From positions 372,001 through 436,000 of the forward strand of contig NZ_JBHLUN010000008.1 of the NCBI RefSeq assembly GCF_042433915.1: DNA of 64,000 bases, read 5' to 3'. A model generated the notes under the pieces. It searched no databases, was not told the origin of the DNA, and was given only the letters and a program-made list of their open reading frames with translations. The first letter of the stretch is position 1, and the number at the start of each line of letters is the position of its first letter. Positions 18,797 through 27,324 of this stretch are shown one piece after another. Position numbers and translations under genes: made by a program. This stretch comes from Roseomonas elaeocarpi (lineage in GTDB: Bacteria > Pseudomonadota > Alphaproteobacteria > Acetobacterales > Acetobacteraceae).

Positions 18797-18828
18797 CTTA
18801 CTTCCTTACCATCTTACCATCTTACTTT
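18797..18828 (+). repeat. 8-bp tandem array upstream of the GST gene
   Basis: Four copies of an eight-base unit: CTTACTTC, CTTACCAT, CTTACCAT, CTTACTTT. It is pyrimidine-rich and unusually AT-rich for this genome. It lies 45 bases before the GST start and could affect expression. Confidence 0.8.
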
Positions 18829-18873
18829 CCGCCGTCCCCTGCGCGGGGCGGCTGCGCAGAACGGGACAGCGAC

Positions 18874-19497
18874 ATGATCACCGTCCACCACCTGAACGAC
18901 AGTCGGTCCCACCGCATCCTGTGGCTGCTGGAGGAACTCGGGCTTCCCTACGAGCTGCGGCACTACCAGCGCCTGCCGAACCGGCTGGCGCCGCCGGAGT
19001 TGCTGGCGGTCTCGCCGCTCGGCAAGTCGCCGGTGATCACCGATGACGGGCGGCTGGTGATCGAGTCCGGCGCGATCATCGACTACATCATCCGGCGACA
19101 CGGCGGCGGGCGGCTGCAGCCCGACCCGGCGAGCGCCGCCTACGACGACTACGTGCAGTGGCTGCACTATGCCGAGGGCTCGGCGATCCTGCCGCTGATC
19201 CTGCATTTCTACGCGCTGAAGACCGGCGACGGCGCCGCGCCGATCCGGCCCAGGATCGCGGACGAGGTGCGGACCCATCTCGGCTACCTCGACCGCTCGT
19301 TGGAAGGACGCTCCTTCCTGCTGGGCGAGACGTTCAGCGGCGCCGACGTGCAGATGAGCTTCGTGGGCGGGTTCGCGGGCGTGCTGGGGCTGCGCGAACC
19401 CTATCCCGCGTTGACGGCCTGGGTGCAGCGGCTGCACGAGCGGCCGGCCTTTCAGCGGGCCGTGGAGCGGGGCGGTTCCTACAGCTTCGGGCGCTGA
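18874..19497 (+). CDS. Glutathione S-transferase family protein
   Basis: Cytosolic enzyme expected to conjugate glutathione to electrophiles or act as a related thiol transferase; the substrate cannot be read from sequence. Residues 1-80 form the thioredoxin-like domain (HHLNDSRSHRILWLLEELGLPYEL, then SPLGKSPVITDDGRLVIESGAIIDYI with the cis-proline and the glutathione gamma-Glu-binding ES pair). The remainder is the all-helical C-terminal domain with FLLGETFSGADVQMSF, the usual N-capping/hydrophobic staple segment. The 207-residue length is typical. No partner gene suggests a pathway. Confidence 0.88.
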   Translation: MITVHHLNDSRSHRILWLLEELGLPYELRHYQRLPNRLAPPELLAVSPLGKSPVITDDGRLVIESGAIIDYIIRRHGGGRLQPDPASAAYDDYVQWLHYAEGSAILPLILHFYALKTGDGAAPIRPRIADEVRTHLGYLDRSLEGRSFLLGETFSGADVQMSFVGGFAGVLGLREPYPALTAWVQRLHERPAFQRAVERGGSYSFGR

Positions 19498-19798
19498 GAG
19501 GGCACGAACCGGCCGATTCAGGTAAATAATCCTATATCAACTCGCTTCCCGTTGCAAGCTCCGCGACGGGTCGCGCGGGGGTCCCCGCGGCTCATCCGCG
19601 TCCGCGAGGGGTGGAGAGTTGCCGTCCAGGTCTGCCGCTCGCGGCATGGTCCGGCCGGGAACGGACCGGCAGGTCTTGAGGGCTGACGCGGAGCGGAAAC
19701 GTGGCTTCGGGCGCCCGGCCGCCGGAGCCAGCCCCGGGCGAACTCCGGCCCGGGTGGAGCCGAAGCCCGCGGCGGGGCCAGGGACCGCCGGAGCCGTG
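19498..19798. other. Gap between GST and SDR genes (convergent)
   Basis: About 300 bases with no credible gene. A strikingly AT-rich patch (about 19520-19548, containing TAAATAATCC and TATATCAAC) stands out from the GC-rich surroundings. It could be a promoter remnant or a terminator region; I see no stem-loop with a T tract. Confidence 0.5.
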
Positions 19799-20539
19799 TC
19801 AGCGAACGGCCAGGGCCATGCCGCCGTCCACGGTGACCGTCGTGCCGGTGACGTAGCCGGCGCGGGCGGAGGCGAGGAACACGGCGACCGAGGCCAGTTC
19901 CTCCGGCTCGCCGAAGCGGCCGATCGGGATGTTGGCCGCGATGAAGCGGTCGCGCGCCGCTGCTTCCGGGTGCAGCCGCTCGCGGATCTGCTCGCTCCAG
20001 AGCCGGCCGGGCGCGATGCAGTTCACCGTCACGCCATCCGCCGCGACGAGGCTCGCCGCGCCCTTGGACCAGAAGGTCAGCGCGGCCTTGGCCGAGCCCG
20101 CCGTGTTCAGCGCGTGGGTCTCGCTGGTGCCGGTCAGGCTGATCACCCGGCCCCACCGTGCCGCGCGCATGGCCGGCAGCAGACGCTCCGCCAGCCGGCG
20201 CGGCGCGGTGAAGTTCAGCGCCAGGCTCCGCTCCCACGTCGCGTCTTCGGCGCCGAGTTCGACCGGGCCGGAGGCACCGGCCGCGTTGATCAGGATGTCG
20301 ACGCCGCCCAGGGCCGCCACCGCCGCCTCCGCCCCCTGGTCGAGCGCGGCCGGATCGGTGATGTCGCAGGGGATCACCACCGCCCCGTGCTTGGCCGCGA
20401 GTGCGCGCAGCGGTTCCTCGCGCCGGGCGATCAGCGCCAGCCGGACCCCTTCGGCGGCGAGCGCCTCCGCGATGGCGGCACCGAGGCCGGCGCTGGCCCC
20501 GGTCACCAGGGCGCGCCGGCCGGTCAGTTCGAGATCCAT
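19799..20539 (-). CDS. Short-chain dehydrogenase/reductase family protein lacking the catalytic tyrosine
   Basis: Classical SDR fold of 246 residues. The coenzyme motif TGASAGLG is at about residues 13-20, the NAAG motif at 85-88 and Asn109 is present, and the chain ends with the usual GYVTGTTVTVDGG. Ser134 and Lys151 are in place, but the residue four before the lysine, which should be the catalytic tyrosine of YxxxK, is Ala147 (AGSAK). The protein may bind nucleotide without normal oxidoreductase activity, or use another residue. The gene is divergent from a LysR regulator 78 bases away, which probably controls it. Confidence 0.87.
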   Translation of the reverse strand: MDLELTGRRALVTGASAGLGAAIAEALAAEGVRLALIARREEPLRALAAKHGAVVIPCDITDPAALDQGAEAAVAALGGVDILINAAGASGPVELGAEDATWERSLALNFTAPRRLAERLLPAMRAARWGRVISLTGTSETHALNTAGSAKAALTFWSKGAASLVAADGVTVNCIAPGRLWSEQIRERLHPEAAARDRFIAANIPIGRFGEPEELASVAVFLASARAGYVTGTTVTVDGGMALAVR

Positions 20540-20558
20540 GAGTGAGCCTCCTTCGTGG

Positions 20559-20611
20559 TCACCCCGATCTGGGCAGGCTTGCGGGGTGAGACGATATGCG
20601 GCCTCCTCACC
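20559..20611. promoter_or_regulatory. Candidate LysR operator between the SDR and LysR genes
   Basis: The 78-bp divergent spacer holds an 8-bp perfect inverted repeat TCACCCCG (20559-20566) / CGGGGTGA (20582-20589). A second, overlapping inverted repeat is GGTGAG (20585-20590) / CTCACC (20606-20611). Two linked palindromes in a divergent promoter are typical of LysR control; binding is inferred. Confidence 0.6.
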
Positions 20612-20617
20612 GCACCG

Positions 20618-21544
20618 ATGAGCCCGAACTCACCCCAGCATCCCGGCCTCGCCGCCCTGGAGGCGTTTCTCGCCGTGGCGCGCCTGGGCAGCTTCCGCGC
20701 CGCCGCCACGGCGCGCGGCGTCACGCCGTCTGCCTTCAGCCACGCGATGCGCGGCCTGGAAGCACGGTTGGGGACGCGGCTGTTCCACCGCACCAGCCGG
20801 AGCGTGCGGCTGACGGAAGCGGGCGAGCGGCTGGTGGCGCGGCTGGCGCCCGCGCTGGGCGAGATCGAGGATGCCGTGGCGGCGCTGGGCGCCGAGGCGG
20901 CGCAGCCGTCCGGCCGGCTCCGCCTCAACGTGCCGCACAGCGCGGTTCCGCTGATCATCGCGCCGCTGCTGCCGCGCTTCCTGGCCGACTACCCGGCCGT
21001 GACGCTCGAGGTGGTGGCCGAGGACGGGCTGGTGGACATCGTTGCCGCCGGCTTCGATGCGGGCATCCGGCCGGAATGGCGACTGACGCCCGGGATGACC
21101 GCCGTGCCGCTGCGACCGCGCCGCCGCTTCGCCGTGGTGGCGTCGCCGGCCTACCTCGCGCGGCGCGGCACGCCGGAAAGCCCGGCCGCGCTCGCCGGCC
21201 ACGACTGCATCGTCCAGCGCTACCCTTCGGGCGGCCGCTATGCCTGGGAGTTCGCGCGCGACAGCGAAACGCTGCGGGTCGAGGTCGCCGGCCGCGTCGC
21301 CAGCAACGATCCCGCGCTGCGACGGGCCGCCGCCATCGCGGGAGCCGGGCTCGCGCACCTGTTCGAGCACGACGTCGCCGACGCCCTCGCCGCGGGAAGG
21401 CTGACGCGCGTGCTGACGGAGTGGTGCCCGCCGCTGCCGGGCTTCTCGCTCTACTACCCGGGCCGGCGCCAGCCGCCGCCAGCACTACGGGCCTTCATCG
21501 CCACGGCGCGGCAGGTGCTGGCGGTGGGTGACGAGAGTTCTTGA
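20618..21544 (+). CDS. LysR-family transcriptional regulator
   Basis: 308 residues with an N-terminal winged helix-turn-helix (LAALEAFLAVARLGSFRAAATARGVTPSAFSHAMRGLEARLGTRLFHRTSRSVRLTEAG, about residues 9-67) and a C-terminal periplasmic-binding-protein-like effector domain from about 90 (GRLRLNVPHSAVPLIIAPLLPRFLADYPAVTLEV). It resembles the AaeR/YafC-type branch that regulates a neighbouring gene. It is divergent from the SDR gene, with paired inverted repeats between them, so local autoregulation and SDR control are likely. ATG 20618 is chosen; the frame extends upstream to 20555, but that would run through the operator region. Confidence 0.9.
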   Translation: MSPNSPQHPGLAALEAFLAVARLGSFRAAATARGVTPSAFSHAMRGLEARLGTRLFHRTSRSVRLTEAGERLVARLAPALGEIEDAVAALGAEAAQPSGRLRLNVPHSAVPLIIAPLLPRFLADYPAVTLEVVAEDGLVDIVAAGFDAGIRPEWRLTPGMTAVPLRPRRRFAVVASPAYLARRGTPESPAALAGHDCIVQRYPSGGRYAWEFARDSETLRVEVAGRVASNDPALRRAAAIAGAGLAHLFEHDVADALAAGRLTRVLTEWCPPLPGFSLYYPGRRQPPPALRAFIATARQVLAVGDESS

Positions 21545-21738
21545 GACCTGCACGGGCTTCGGGCGCGACCACGCTGGCAAAGGGCCCGGCTTCAGCTGCC
21601 CGGGCTTCGACCCAGGTCACACTTCCAGCTCAGGGCTGACATCGAGGTGGGCAGCCGCTTTCCACCCGGCCCGGTCCACAGGCAGCCGGACGCCGACGCC
21701 TGCTTCGCGAAAGGCGGCTGGGCCACCTCGGGGGGCGC

Positions 21739-22377
21739 TCAGGCGCGAAGGGCCTGCGCGAGCGCCAGGCCGGCGAGGCGGGCGGTGGCGAGGACGCGCT
21801 CCGGGCCGTGGCCCTCGCGGGCCATGGTGGACAGGCCGGCCATGAGGGTGACGACGTAGTCGGCCAGCCGCCCGGCCGCCTCGGGGTGGGTCGTGGCGAC
21901 GAAGCGACGGATCGTGTCCCCGGCGGCGACGGTGAGGGCGCGAGCGGCCTCACGCGCCTCGGGGTCGTTGCAGCGGGCGCCCTCGATCGCGAGGCAGCCG
22001 GCGGCGGCGGGGTCGGTGGCGTAGCGGCGGGCGGATTCCTCCAGCACCTCGGCGAGTGCTTCCGCCACGGGGCGTCCGGGGCGCAGGATCTCGGCCAGGG
22101 GCACGCCCTCCGCCGCGGTGTAGCGGTTGAGGATGCGGGCATAGAGGCCGGCCTTGCTGCCGAAGGCGGCGTAGAAGCTGGGCGGGTTGATGCCGAGCGC
22201 TTCGGTCAGGTCGGCGACGCTGACCGCGTCGTAGCCGCGGGCGTGGAACAGGCGCTGGGCGGTGGCGACGGCCTGCTCGGGGTCGAAGCGGCGGGGCCGG
22301 CCCCGGGGACGGGCGGCGGGAGGAGCATCGGGGCGACCCTCCGGACAGCCGCCGGAGCGCGGCAAATTTGTAGTCAT
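21739..22377 (-). CDS. bdcR: BdcR-like TetR-family repressor
   Basis: 212-residue TetR regulator. The helix-turn-helix is in RPRRFDPEQAVATAQRLFHARGYDAVSVADLTEALGINPPSFYAAFGSKAGLYARIL (about 30-84). From memory this aligns closely with E. coli BdcR (YjgJ), including GINPPS-YAAFGSKAGL, ILR--RPV and ARRY with a CLAIEG-like segment, and the neighbouring gene matches BdcA, its known target. The C-terminal ligand-binding helices follow. Start at 22377; the first 25 residues are Pro/Arg-rich and variable. It is divergent from the SDR gene 75 bases away. The specific name rests on the paired match; the TetR assignment is firm. Confidence 0.85.
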   Translation of the reverse strand: MTTNLPRSGGCPEGRPDAPPAARPRGRPRRFDPEQAVATAQRLFHARGYDAVSVADLTEALGINPPSFYAAFGSKAGLYARILNRYTAAEGVPLAEILRPGRPVAEALAEVLEESARRYATDPAAAGCLAIEGARCNDPEAREAARALTVAAGDTIRRFVATTHPEAAGRLADYVVTLMAGLSTMAREGHGPERVLATARLAGLALAQALRA

Positions 22378-22391
22378 CAGTACAGAATGCC

Positions 22392-22419
22392 TTGACGGGG
22401 CGATCGGAGCATTTATGTA
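22392..22419 (+). promoter_or_regulatory. Candidate promoter for the bdcA-like gene
   Basis: TTGACG (22392-22397) and TATGTA (22414-22419) are separated by 16 bases and lie about 34 bases before the start codon. The stretch is visibly less GC-rich than its surroundings. The TetR repressor next door probably binds in this 75-bp spacer, but I see no clear palindrome. Confidence 0.5.
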
Positions 22420-22452
22420 GCGTTCACTAGGTTAAACCTCAAGGAGGACGTG

Positions 22453-23166
22453 ATGACCGATTTCCAGGGTAAGTCCGTGCTCGTGCTCGGTGGCAGCCGG
22501 GGCATCGGGGCGGCGATCGTGCGGCGCTTCGCCGGTGACGGGGCGAAGGTGACCTTCACCTATGCCGGATCGCGCGAGGCGGCGGAGCGGCTGGCGGCGG
22601 AAACCGGCGCCAACGCGGTGGTGACCGACAGCGCCGACCGCGACGCGGTGATCGCGCGGGTGCGCGACAGCGGGCCGCTGGACGTGCTGGTGGTGAATGC
22701 GGGAGTGGCCATCGTCGGCGACCCGCTGGAACAGGACCCGGACGCGGTGGACCGGCTGATCCGCATCAACGTGGCCTCGCCCTGGCATGCTTCGGTGGAA
22801 GCGGCGCGCCGGATGCCCGATGGCGGGCGGATCATCGTGATCGGCTCGGTCAACGGCGACCGCATCCCCTTTCCCGGCATGTCGGCCTACGCCATGAGCA
22901 AGTCGGCGCTGCAAGGCATGGCGCGTGGCCTGGCGCGGGATTTCGGGCCGCGCGGGATCACGGTGAACGTGGTGCAGCCGGGCCCGATCGACACCGACCT
23001 GAATCCGGCGGACGGGCCCATGAAGGACATCCAGCACGCCGTGATGGCCATCAAGCGCCACGGGCCGGCAGAGGACGTGGCCGGGATGGTGGCCTGGCTG
23101 GCGGGGCCGGAGGCGGGCTTCGTGACCGGGGCGATGCACACCATCGACGGCGGCTTCGGCGCCTGA
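22453..23166 (+). CDS. bdcA: BdcA-like SDR (biofilm-dispersal, c-di-GMP-binding protein homologue)
   Basis: 237-residue short-chain dehydrogenase with GGSRGIG at about residues 12-18, NAG, and an intact Tyr146-x3-Lys150 (YAMSKSAL). Long segments match my recollection of E. coli BdcA (YjgI): VLGGSRGIGAAIVRRF, TDSADRDAVI, GSVNGDR, ALQGMARGLARDFGPRGIT and GPIDTD-NPA-GPM. BdcA is reported to bind cyclic di-GMP and promote dispersal in E. coli; whether this homologue does so is inference. ATG 22453 has AAGGAGG 5 bases upstream. A GTG directly before it (22450) is less likely. Divergent bdcR supports the assignment. Confidence 0.87.
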   Translation: MTDFQGKSVLVLGGSRGIGAAIVRRFAGDGAKVTFTYAGSREAAERLAAETGANAVVTDSADRDAVIARVRDSGPLDVLVVNAGVAIVGDPLEQDPDAVDRLIRINVASPWHASVEAARRMPDGGRIIVIGSVNGDRIPFPGMSAYAMSKSALQGMARGLARDFGPRGITVNVVQPGPIDTDLNPADGPMKDIQHAVMAIKRHGPAEDVAGMVAWLAGPEAGFVTGAMHTIDGGFGA

Positions 23167-23438
23167 CCGGGCGCGGCGGGGCGGTGGGCGGCGGCAGGGT
23201 CGGAAGCGCGCTGCCCCCCGCAGCCGCCGATCAGCTCCCTGAAGCGCCCGGTCCCCGATCGGGATGAGGTGGCGAGGCGACCTGCCCGGGTCACGGAGGC
23301 CCGCCCGCGGCGCGTGAGGTGGCGGAACAAAGGGCTTTGTCCGCGTCGCGGGGGTGGACCACTGGCGCTGCTTCGCGCCGCGGGAGGTGGCGGGACGGCG
23401 GCCACCGGTTCGCGCCGCGAAGGCGGGTGGCGGTTTGC
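23167..23438. other. Gap with GAGGTGGCG repeats
   Basis: No gene seen in 272 bases. A nine-base motif GAGGTGGCG occurs at about 23266, 23317 and 23384, with a variant (GGGTGGCGG) at about 23424, roughly 50-70 bases apart and mostly next to CGCG-rich runs. The spacing is irregular, so this may be compositional. Confidence 0.4.
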
Positions 23439-24707
23439 TCAACCGCCGATATCGGGGCGCAGCGGCGCGAGGGGGAGGCGCAGGCACAGGCTGCGGGCCG
23501 GCAGCACCTCGCTCCACTGCGCGATGAGCCGCCGGAAGGCCCCGGCCACGCGCCTCGGCCTGCGGTCGAGGTCGAAGAGCCCGACCGGGTGCACGCGGCC
23601 GGCATTCTCCCGCAGGGCGGTGTCCCAGTCGACCTGGTCGGTCAGCGAGTACCAGGTGAAGCCCAGCACCGGGATCGGGGTTTCCCAGAGCAGCAGCAGG
23701 TTGGCCCACTGCTTCCAGAGCCATTCCGTGGAATCCGCCTCGGGCCTGTCCACGAGGTTGGTTTCCGTGTGCATCAGGGGCAGGTGGTAGCGGTTGTAGT
23801 ACTGCTGGATGATCGTGGCGTAGCCGTAGACCTCGCCCGAGGCACGGGTGCTGCCGTCGTCCTCCACCAGGTGCTCGTTGGTCTGGTAGTAGTCGGTGCC
23901 CAGCACGCAGTGGCGCTTCAGGTCGGTGTTGCGGAAGCCCGCGTATTCCGCCCGCGTCATCCCGTTGTCCATCAGGTATTCGTACATCGCCGCGTCCACG
24001 GGGTGTCCGTAGTTCAGGTCGAGCGACAGGAAGCGCTCGGCATTGCGGCGGCGCGCCTCGGCCCAGGCCGCGGGCGAGGCAGCGTGGTACTGCTCGGCGG
24101 ACTCGCTCTGGATAAAGATCGCGTCCGGGCGCACCCGCAGGATGGCCCGCATGGCCGCGAGGTTGGCGCCCACCAGGTGCTTCATGGCCGTGACGAAGCC
24201 GCGCTCGCTGCTCAGCTGCTCGTTCCACCAGCCGTAGCGACCGGAAAACAGCGCGCAGACGTACATCTCGTTGACCGGGGTGTAGAGCTGCACCCAGGGG
24301 AAGCGCCGCGCGAAGGCCTCCGCGTAGTTCGCGAAGAGCCGCGGGAAGTCGGGGTTCTGGAAGTCGCCGATCCAGTCCGGCACCCCGAAGTGGCAAAGGT
24401 CCACGATGGGATAGGTGCCCTGGGCGCGCAGGGCGGCCAGCGTCTCGTCGGCGAAGCCCCAGTCGTAGCGGCCTTCGCCCCGCCAGGTCGTGTGCAGCGG
24501 CGGTCCGTAGCGCAGGAAGCCGCAGCCGAGCTCCTTGGCTAACGCAAAGTCTTCCGCCCAGCGGTGCAGGTGGCCGCTGGCGGCCATCTGGTCGACCCGC
24601 CGCCCGTCGACCGTCGGATTGCTGTTCTCGATGCCGGTCGCGAACATGAACAGCGGCACCGAGGGGCCGAAGCAGGGCGAACCGGCAACCGTCGGAGGTA
24701 TGGACAT
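23439..24707 (-). CDS. Glycoside hydrolase family 1-like protein (beta-glucosidase-like)
   Basis: 422-residue TIM-barrel glycosidase. The acid/base glutamate is in YTPVNEMYV (Glu147) and the nucleophile in LPLMHTETNLVD (Glu315), the spacing and contexts expected for clan GH-A. Other family segments are GCGFLRYGPPLH, VDLCHFGVPDWI, YPIVDL and the C-terminal FTWYSLTDQVDWDTALRE. Related bacterial proteins are annotated as family 1 glycosyl hydrolases; natural substrate unknown. There is no signal peptide, so it is probably cytoplasmic. I use ATG 24707; the frame extends 24 codons further but the extra residues are Arg/Pro-rich. It stands alone in a small gene group. Confidence 0.82.
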   Translation of the reverse strand: MSIPPTVAGSPCFGPSVPLFMFATGIENSNPTVDGRRVDQMAASGHLHRWAEDFALAKELGCGFLRYGPPLHTTWRGEGRYDWGFADETLAALRAQGTYPIVDLCHFGVPDWIGDFQNPDFPRLFANYAEAFARRFPWVQLYTPVNEMYVCALFSGRYGWWNEQLSSERGFVTAMKHLVGANLAAMRAILRVRPDAIFIQSESAEQYHAASPAAWAEARRRNAERFLSLDLNYGHPVDAAMYEYLMDNGMTRAEYAGFRNTDLKRHCVLGTDYYQTNEHLVEDDGSTRASGEVYGYATIIQQYYNRYHLPLMHTETNLVDRPEADSTEWLWKQWANLLLLWETPIPVLGFTWYSLTDQVDWDTALRENAGRVHPVGLFDLDRRPRRVAGAFRRLIAQWSEVLPARSLCLRLPLAPLRPDIGG

Positions 24708-24896
24708 GGGCGTTCCCCGCGCGGCGCGGTGCCGGCGCGGGGAACAGGATTGCAGGTCGGGGGTGCCGAAGCCAGGCAAACGGCGGGCGGGTGAGTGGCC
24801 CGCCCCTCCTCGCGCCTGGCGACCGGGACGCGACCCGGTCCGCCGGCGGGGGTGGTGGAACGGGCGGCGGGGCGCCGCCCGTTTCCGGATCGCGGC

Positions 24897-26210
24897 TTAC
24901 TCGGCCGCGAGCGGGGCGCTGACGCGGTTGGTGCCGCGCAGGGCGTTGGCGATCACCGCCAGCACGCCCACCACCGCGGTGAAGGCCACGTAGTGCACCG
25001 GGCCCAGCTTGTCGTAGCCCAGCATCTGCGTCACCGCGATGGGCGTCAGGCCGCCGAAGATGGCGTAGGCGACGTTGTAGCTGAAGCTCACGCCGGTGAA
25101 GCGCACCACGCCGGGGAAGGCGCGCACCATCACGAAGGGCACCACGGTGATCATGCCCACGGTGGCGCCGCACAGCGCCGACAGCGCCGCCATGTTGGCC
25201 GGGTTGGCGGCGGTGCCGATGTAGAGCCAGTAGGAGGAGGCGATCAGGGCGATGCCGCCGATCACCGCCACCACCACGGCGCCGAAGCGGTCCATCAGGG
25301 CACCGCAGACGATGGCCGAAACGGTCAGCGTCAGGGTGGCGCAGATGCTGGCGACCGAGGTCACGGTGGCCGGGATGCCGTTCAGGCGGCCCAGCAGGCC
25401 GGGGGTCAGCAGGATCATCACCACGATCGCCGCGGTCAGCAGCCAGGTCACCAGCATCGACACGATCACCGAGCCGCCATGGCTGTTCAGCACGTGCTTG
25501 AGCGGCAGCTCGGCGGTGGCCTTGCGGGCGCGCATCGCCTCGAAGACCGGGGTCTCGTGCAGCCAGCGGCGCAGGTACATGGCGATGAAGCCGAAGATGC
25601 CGCCCACCACGAAGGGGATGCGCCAGGCCCAATCCACAACCTCGGCCGGGGTGTAGCTGTAGTTGATCGCGGTGTTCATCAGCGAGCCCAGCAGGATGCC
25701 GCCTGTGAGGCCGCCGGTCAGCAGGCCGCAGGCCAGGCCCACGCGGTTGGCGGGGACGTGCTCGCTCACGAAGACCCAGGCGCCGGGCGCCTCGCCGCCG
25801 ATCGCCGCACCCTGGAGCAGGCGCATCACCAGCAGCAGCACCGGCGCCGCGTAGCCGATGGTGGCGAAGGTCGGCATCAGGCCGATGATCAGCGTCGGCA
25901 GCGCCATCAGGAAGACCGACAGGGTGAACATGCGCTTGCGGCCGGACTTGTCACCGAAATGCGCCATGATCACGCCGCCGAGCGGGCGCGCAAGGTAGCC
26001 GGCGGCGAAGATGCCGTAGGTGTTCAGCTGTTCCAGCCAGCCGGGCATGTCGGCCGGGAAGAACACCTTGCCGATCGCGGCGGCGAAGAAGACGTAGATG
26101 ATGAAGTCGTAGAACTCGAGCGCGCCGCCCAGCGAGGCGAGAACGAGGGTGCGCGTGTCGTTGCGCGTCAGGCTTCGGTGCTGCGCCGGGTTGGGGGCGG
26201 CTAGGGTCAT
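24897..26210 (-). CDS. MFS transporter, metabolite:H+ symporter (MHS/ProP-like) family
   Basis: 437-residue inner-membrane transporter with 12 predicted hydrophobic segments. The N-terminus LVLASLGGALEFYDFIIYVFFAAAIGKVFFP and the loop AGYLARPLGGVIMAHFGDKSGRKRMF are the classic MHS signature (ProP, KgtP, CitA relatives). RLLQGAAIGGEAPGAWVFVSEHVP in helix 5 is also characteristic. The substrate is probably a carboxylate, betaine or similar, but cannot be told from the sequence. It is transcribed away from the DUF892 gene across a 426-bp spacer. Confidence 0.9.
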   Translation of the reverse strand: MTLAAPNPAQHRSLTRNDTRTLVLASLGGALEFYDFIIYVFFAAAIGKVFFPADMPGWLEQLNTYGIFAAGYLARPLGGVIMAHFGDKSGRKRMFTLSVFLMALPTLIIGLMPTFATIGYAAPVLLLVMRLLQGAAIGGEAPGAWVFVSEHVPANRVGLACGLLTGGLTGGILLGSLMNTAINYSYTPAEVVDWAWRIPFVVGGIFGFIAMYLRRWLHETPVFEAMRARKATAELPLKHVLNSHGGSVIVSMLVTWLLTAAIVVMILLTPGLLGRLNGIPATVTSVASICATLTLTVSAIVCGALMDRFGAVVVAVIGGIALIASSYWLYIGTAANPANMAALSALCGATVGMITVVPFVMVRAFPGVVRFTGVSFSYNVAYAIFGGLTPIAVTQMLGYDKLGPVHYVAFTAVVGVLAVIANALRGTNRVSAPLAAE

Positions 26211-26636
26211 CGCGTTTCAGTCCTGGTGGAGGCGACGGCGGCAACTTTCCTTCGGCCACCGGGTCACATCCCGCAATATTACATCTCGGTGCCGTGATGT
26301 CCAAGACCCGATCGCGCCCCCTGCCCCGCCCGGCGCGGGACAGGGTTGCGCCCAGGCGCCGGCGCGCGCCGGGTGTCGTGCCAGCGAAACAGCGGCTGAG
26401 CACGACCTGCCCGGACCCTGTCCGAGGTTGCGACCTGCCCGGGACCGCGGCTTGTCCGGGCACGGCGGGCGGGCGGCGGGCCGGCGGCCGCGCCACCCGC
26501 CCGGCGTCGGAGACAACACCCCTAGGTCGGTTCGGGCGGCGCCCTGTCAACGGCAGGAAAAGGTGATGCCGGGCAGGGGAAAATTCCTGGCTTTCCAGGG
26601 CGTTAAGCGGGTGTTCAGAACAAGGGACGATCCGCC
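26211..26636. other. Divergent spacer upstream of the MHS transporter and DUF892 genes
   Basis: No credible gene. It must hold both promoters. An AT-rich patch (about 26274-26288, CGCAATATTACATC) lies near the transporter start. An 11-bp motif GACCTGCCCGG occurs twice 28 bases apart (near 26404 and 26432). AAGGGACG precedes the DUF892 start. Confidence 0.5.
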
Positions 26637-27128
26637 ATGACCGACGCTGCGCGCGACTACTACCTGTCCGGCCTGAGCAATCAGCACGCCGTGGAAAAGC
26701 AGGCCATCGAGACGATCGAGCGCGAGCTCGGCCGCATGTCCGACTACCCGGCGCTGCACAGCCGCATGCAGCAGGAGCTGCAGCGCTCGCAGACCCAGCT
26801 GGAGCGGCTGGAAACGCTGCTGAGCAAGCACGGCACGGGCGCGTCCACGCTGAAGGAGACCGTGACCGCCGCGGTGGGCAGCGTGTCCGGCGTGGTGCAC
26901 ATCGCGGCCCGGGACGAGGTCATCAAAAACGTCCTCGCGGCGATTGGCTTCAAGGCCTACGAAATCGGGTCCTACAAGGCGCTGATCGCCACCGCCAAGC
27001 TCGCCGGGGCGGGCGAGGACGAGACGGTGCTGAAGCAGTCGATGGCGGAAGAACAGGAGATGGGCGACTGGCTGGGTGAGAACCTGCCGTCGATCATCGA
27101 GCAGCACCTGAGCAAGCAGGCCGCCTGA
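26637..27128 (+). CDS. DUF892 (YciE/YciF-type) ferritin-like stress protein, paralogue 1
   Basis: 163-residue all-helical protein of the ferritin-like DUF892 family, known in enterobacteria as stress-induced YciE/YciF; biochemical role unsettled. Helical segments with spaced Glu/His (YYLSGLSNQHAVEKQAIETIERELGRM, HSRMQQELQRSQTQLERLETLL, AARDEVIKNVLAAIGFKAYEIGSYKALIATAKLAG, KQSMAEEQEMGDWLGENL) supply possible metal ligands. A second member lies at 56656-57165 with the same layout. The ATG follows AAGGGACG. It converges on osmC, another stress gene. Confidence 0.88.
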   Translation: MTDAARDYYLSGLSNQHAVEKQAIETIERELGRMSDYPALHSRMQQELQRSQTQLERLETLLSKHGTGASTLKETVTAAVGSVSGVVHIAARDEVIKNVLAAIGFKAYEIGSYKALIATAKLAGAGEDETVLKQSMAEEQEMGDWLGENLPSIIEQHLSKQAA

Positions 27129-27277
27129 GGCGGCGAGGCGCAAGCAGGCCGCCGAGATGGTGGGGGGCTCCGCGCGGCGCCCCCGCTCCGCTCGCCGGTG
27201 CAATCCGGCATGGAACGGGCGGGGACGCCGGGCGGTGAAGCAGGTTTCGGCCGGACCGCAGGCTGTTAACACGGCAT

Positions 27278-27297
27278 GGGCGGGAGGTTTCCCGCCC
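27278..27297. terminator. Hairpin between the convergent DUF892 and osmC genes
   Basis: An 8-bp perfect stem GGGCGGGA with its complement TCCCGCCC and a GGTT loop lies 28 bases beyond the osmC stop. There is no T tract, so factor-independent termination is only suggested. Confidence 0.5.
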
Positions 27298-27324
27298 CAA
27301 ACCCGACGCGCTCAGCGCAACCCC

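Noticed and set aside
22432..25632. Minus-strand 1066-codon open frame
   Set aside because: Arg/Ala/Pro-rich shadow of the bdcA-like gene, glycosidase and transporter genes; no recognised domain.
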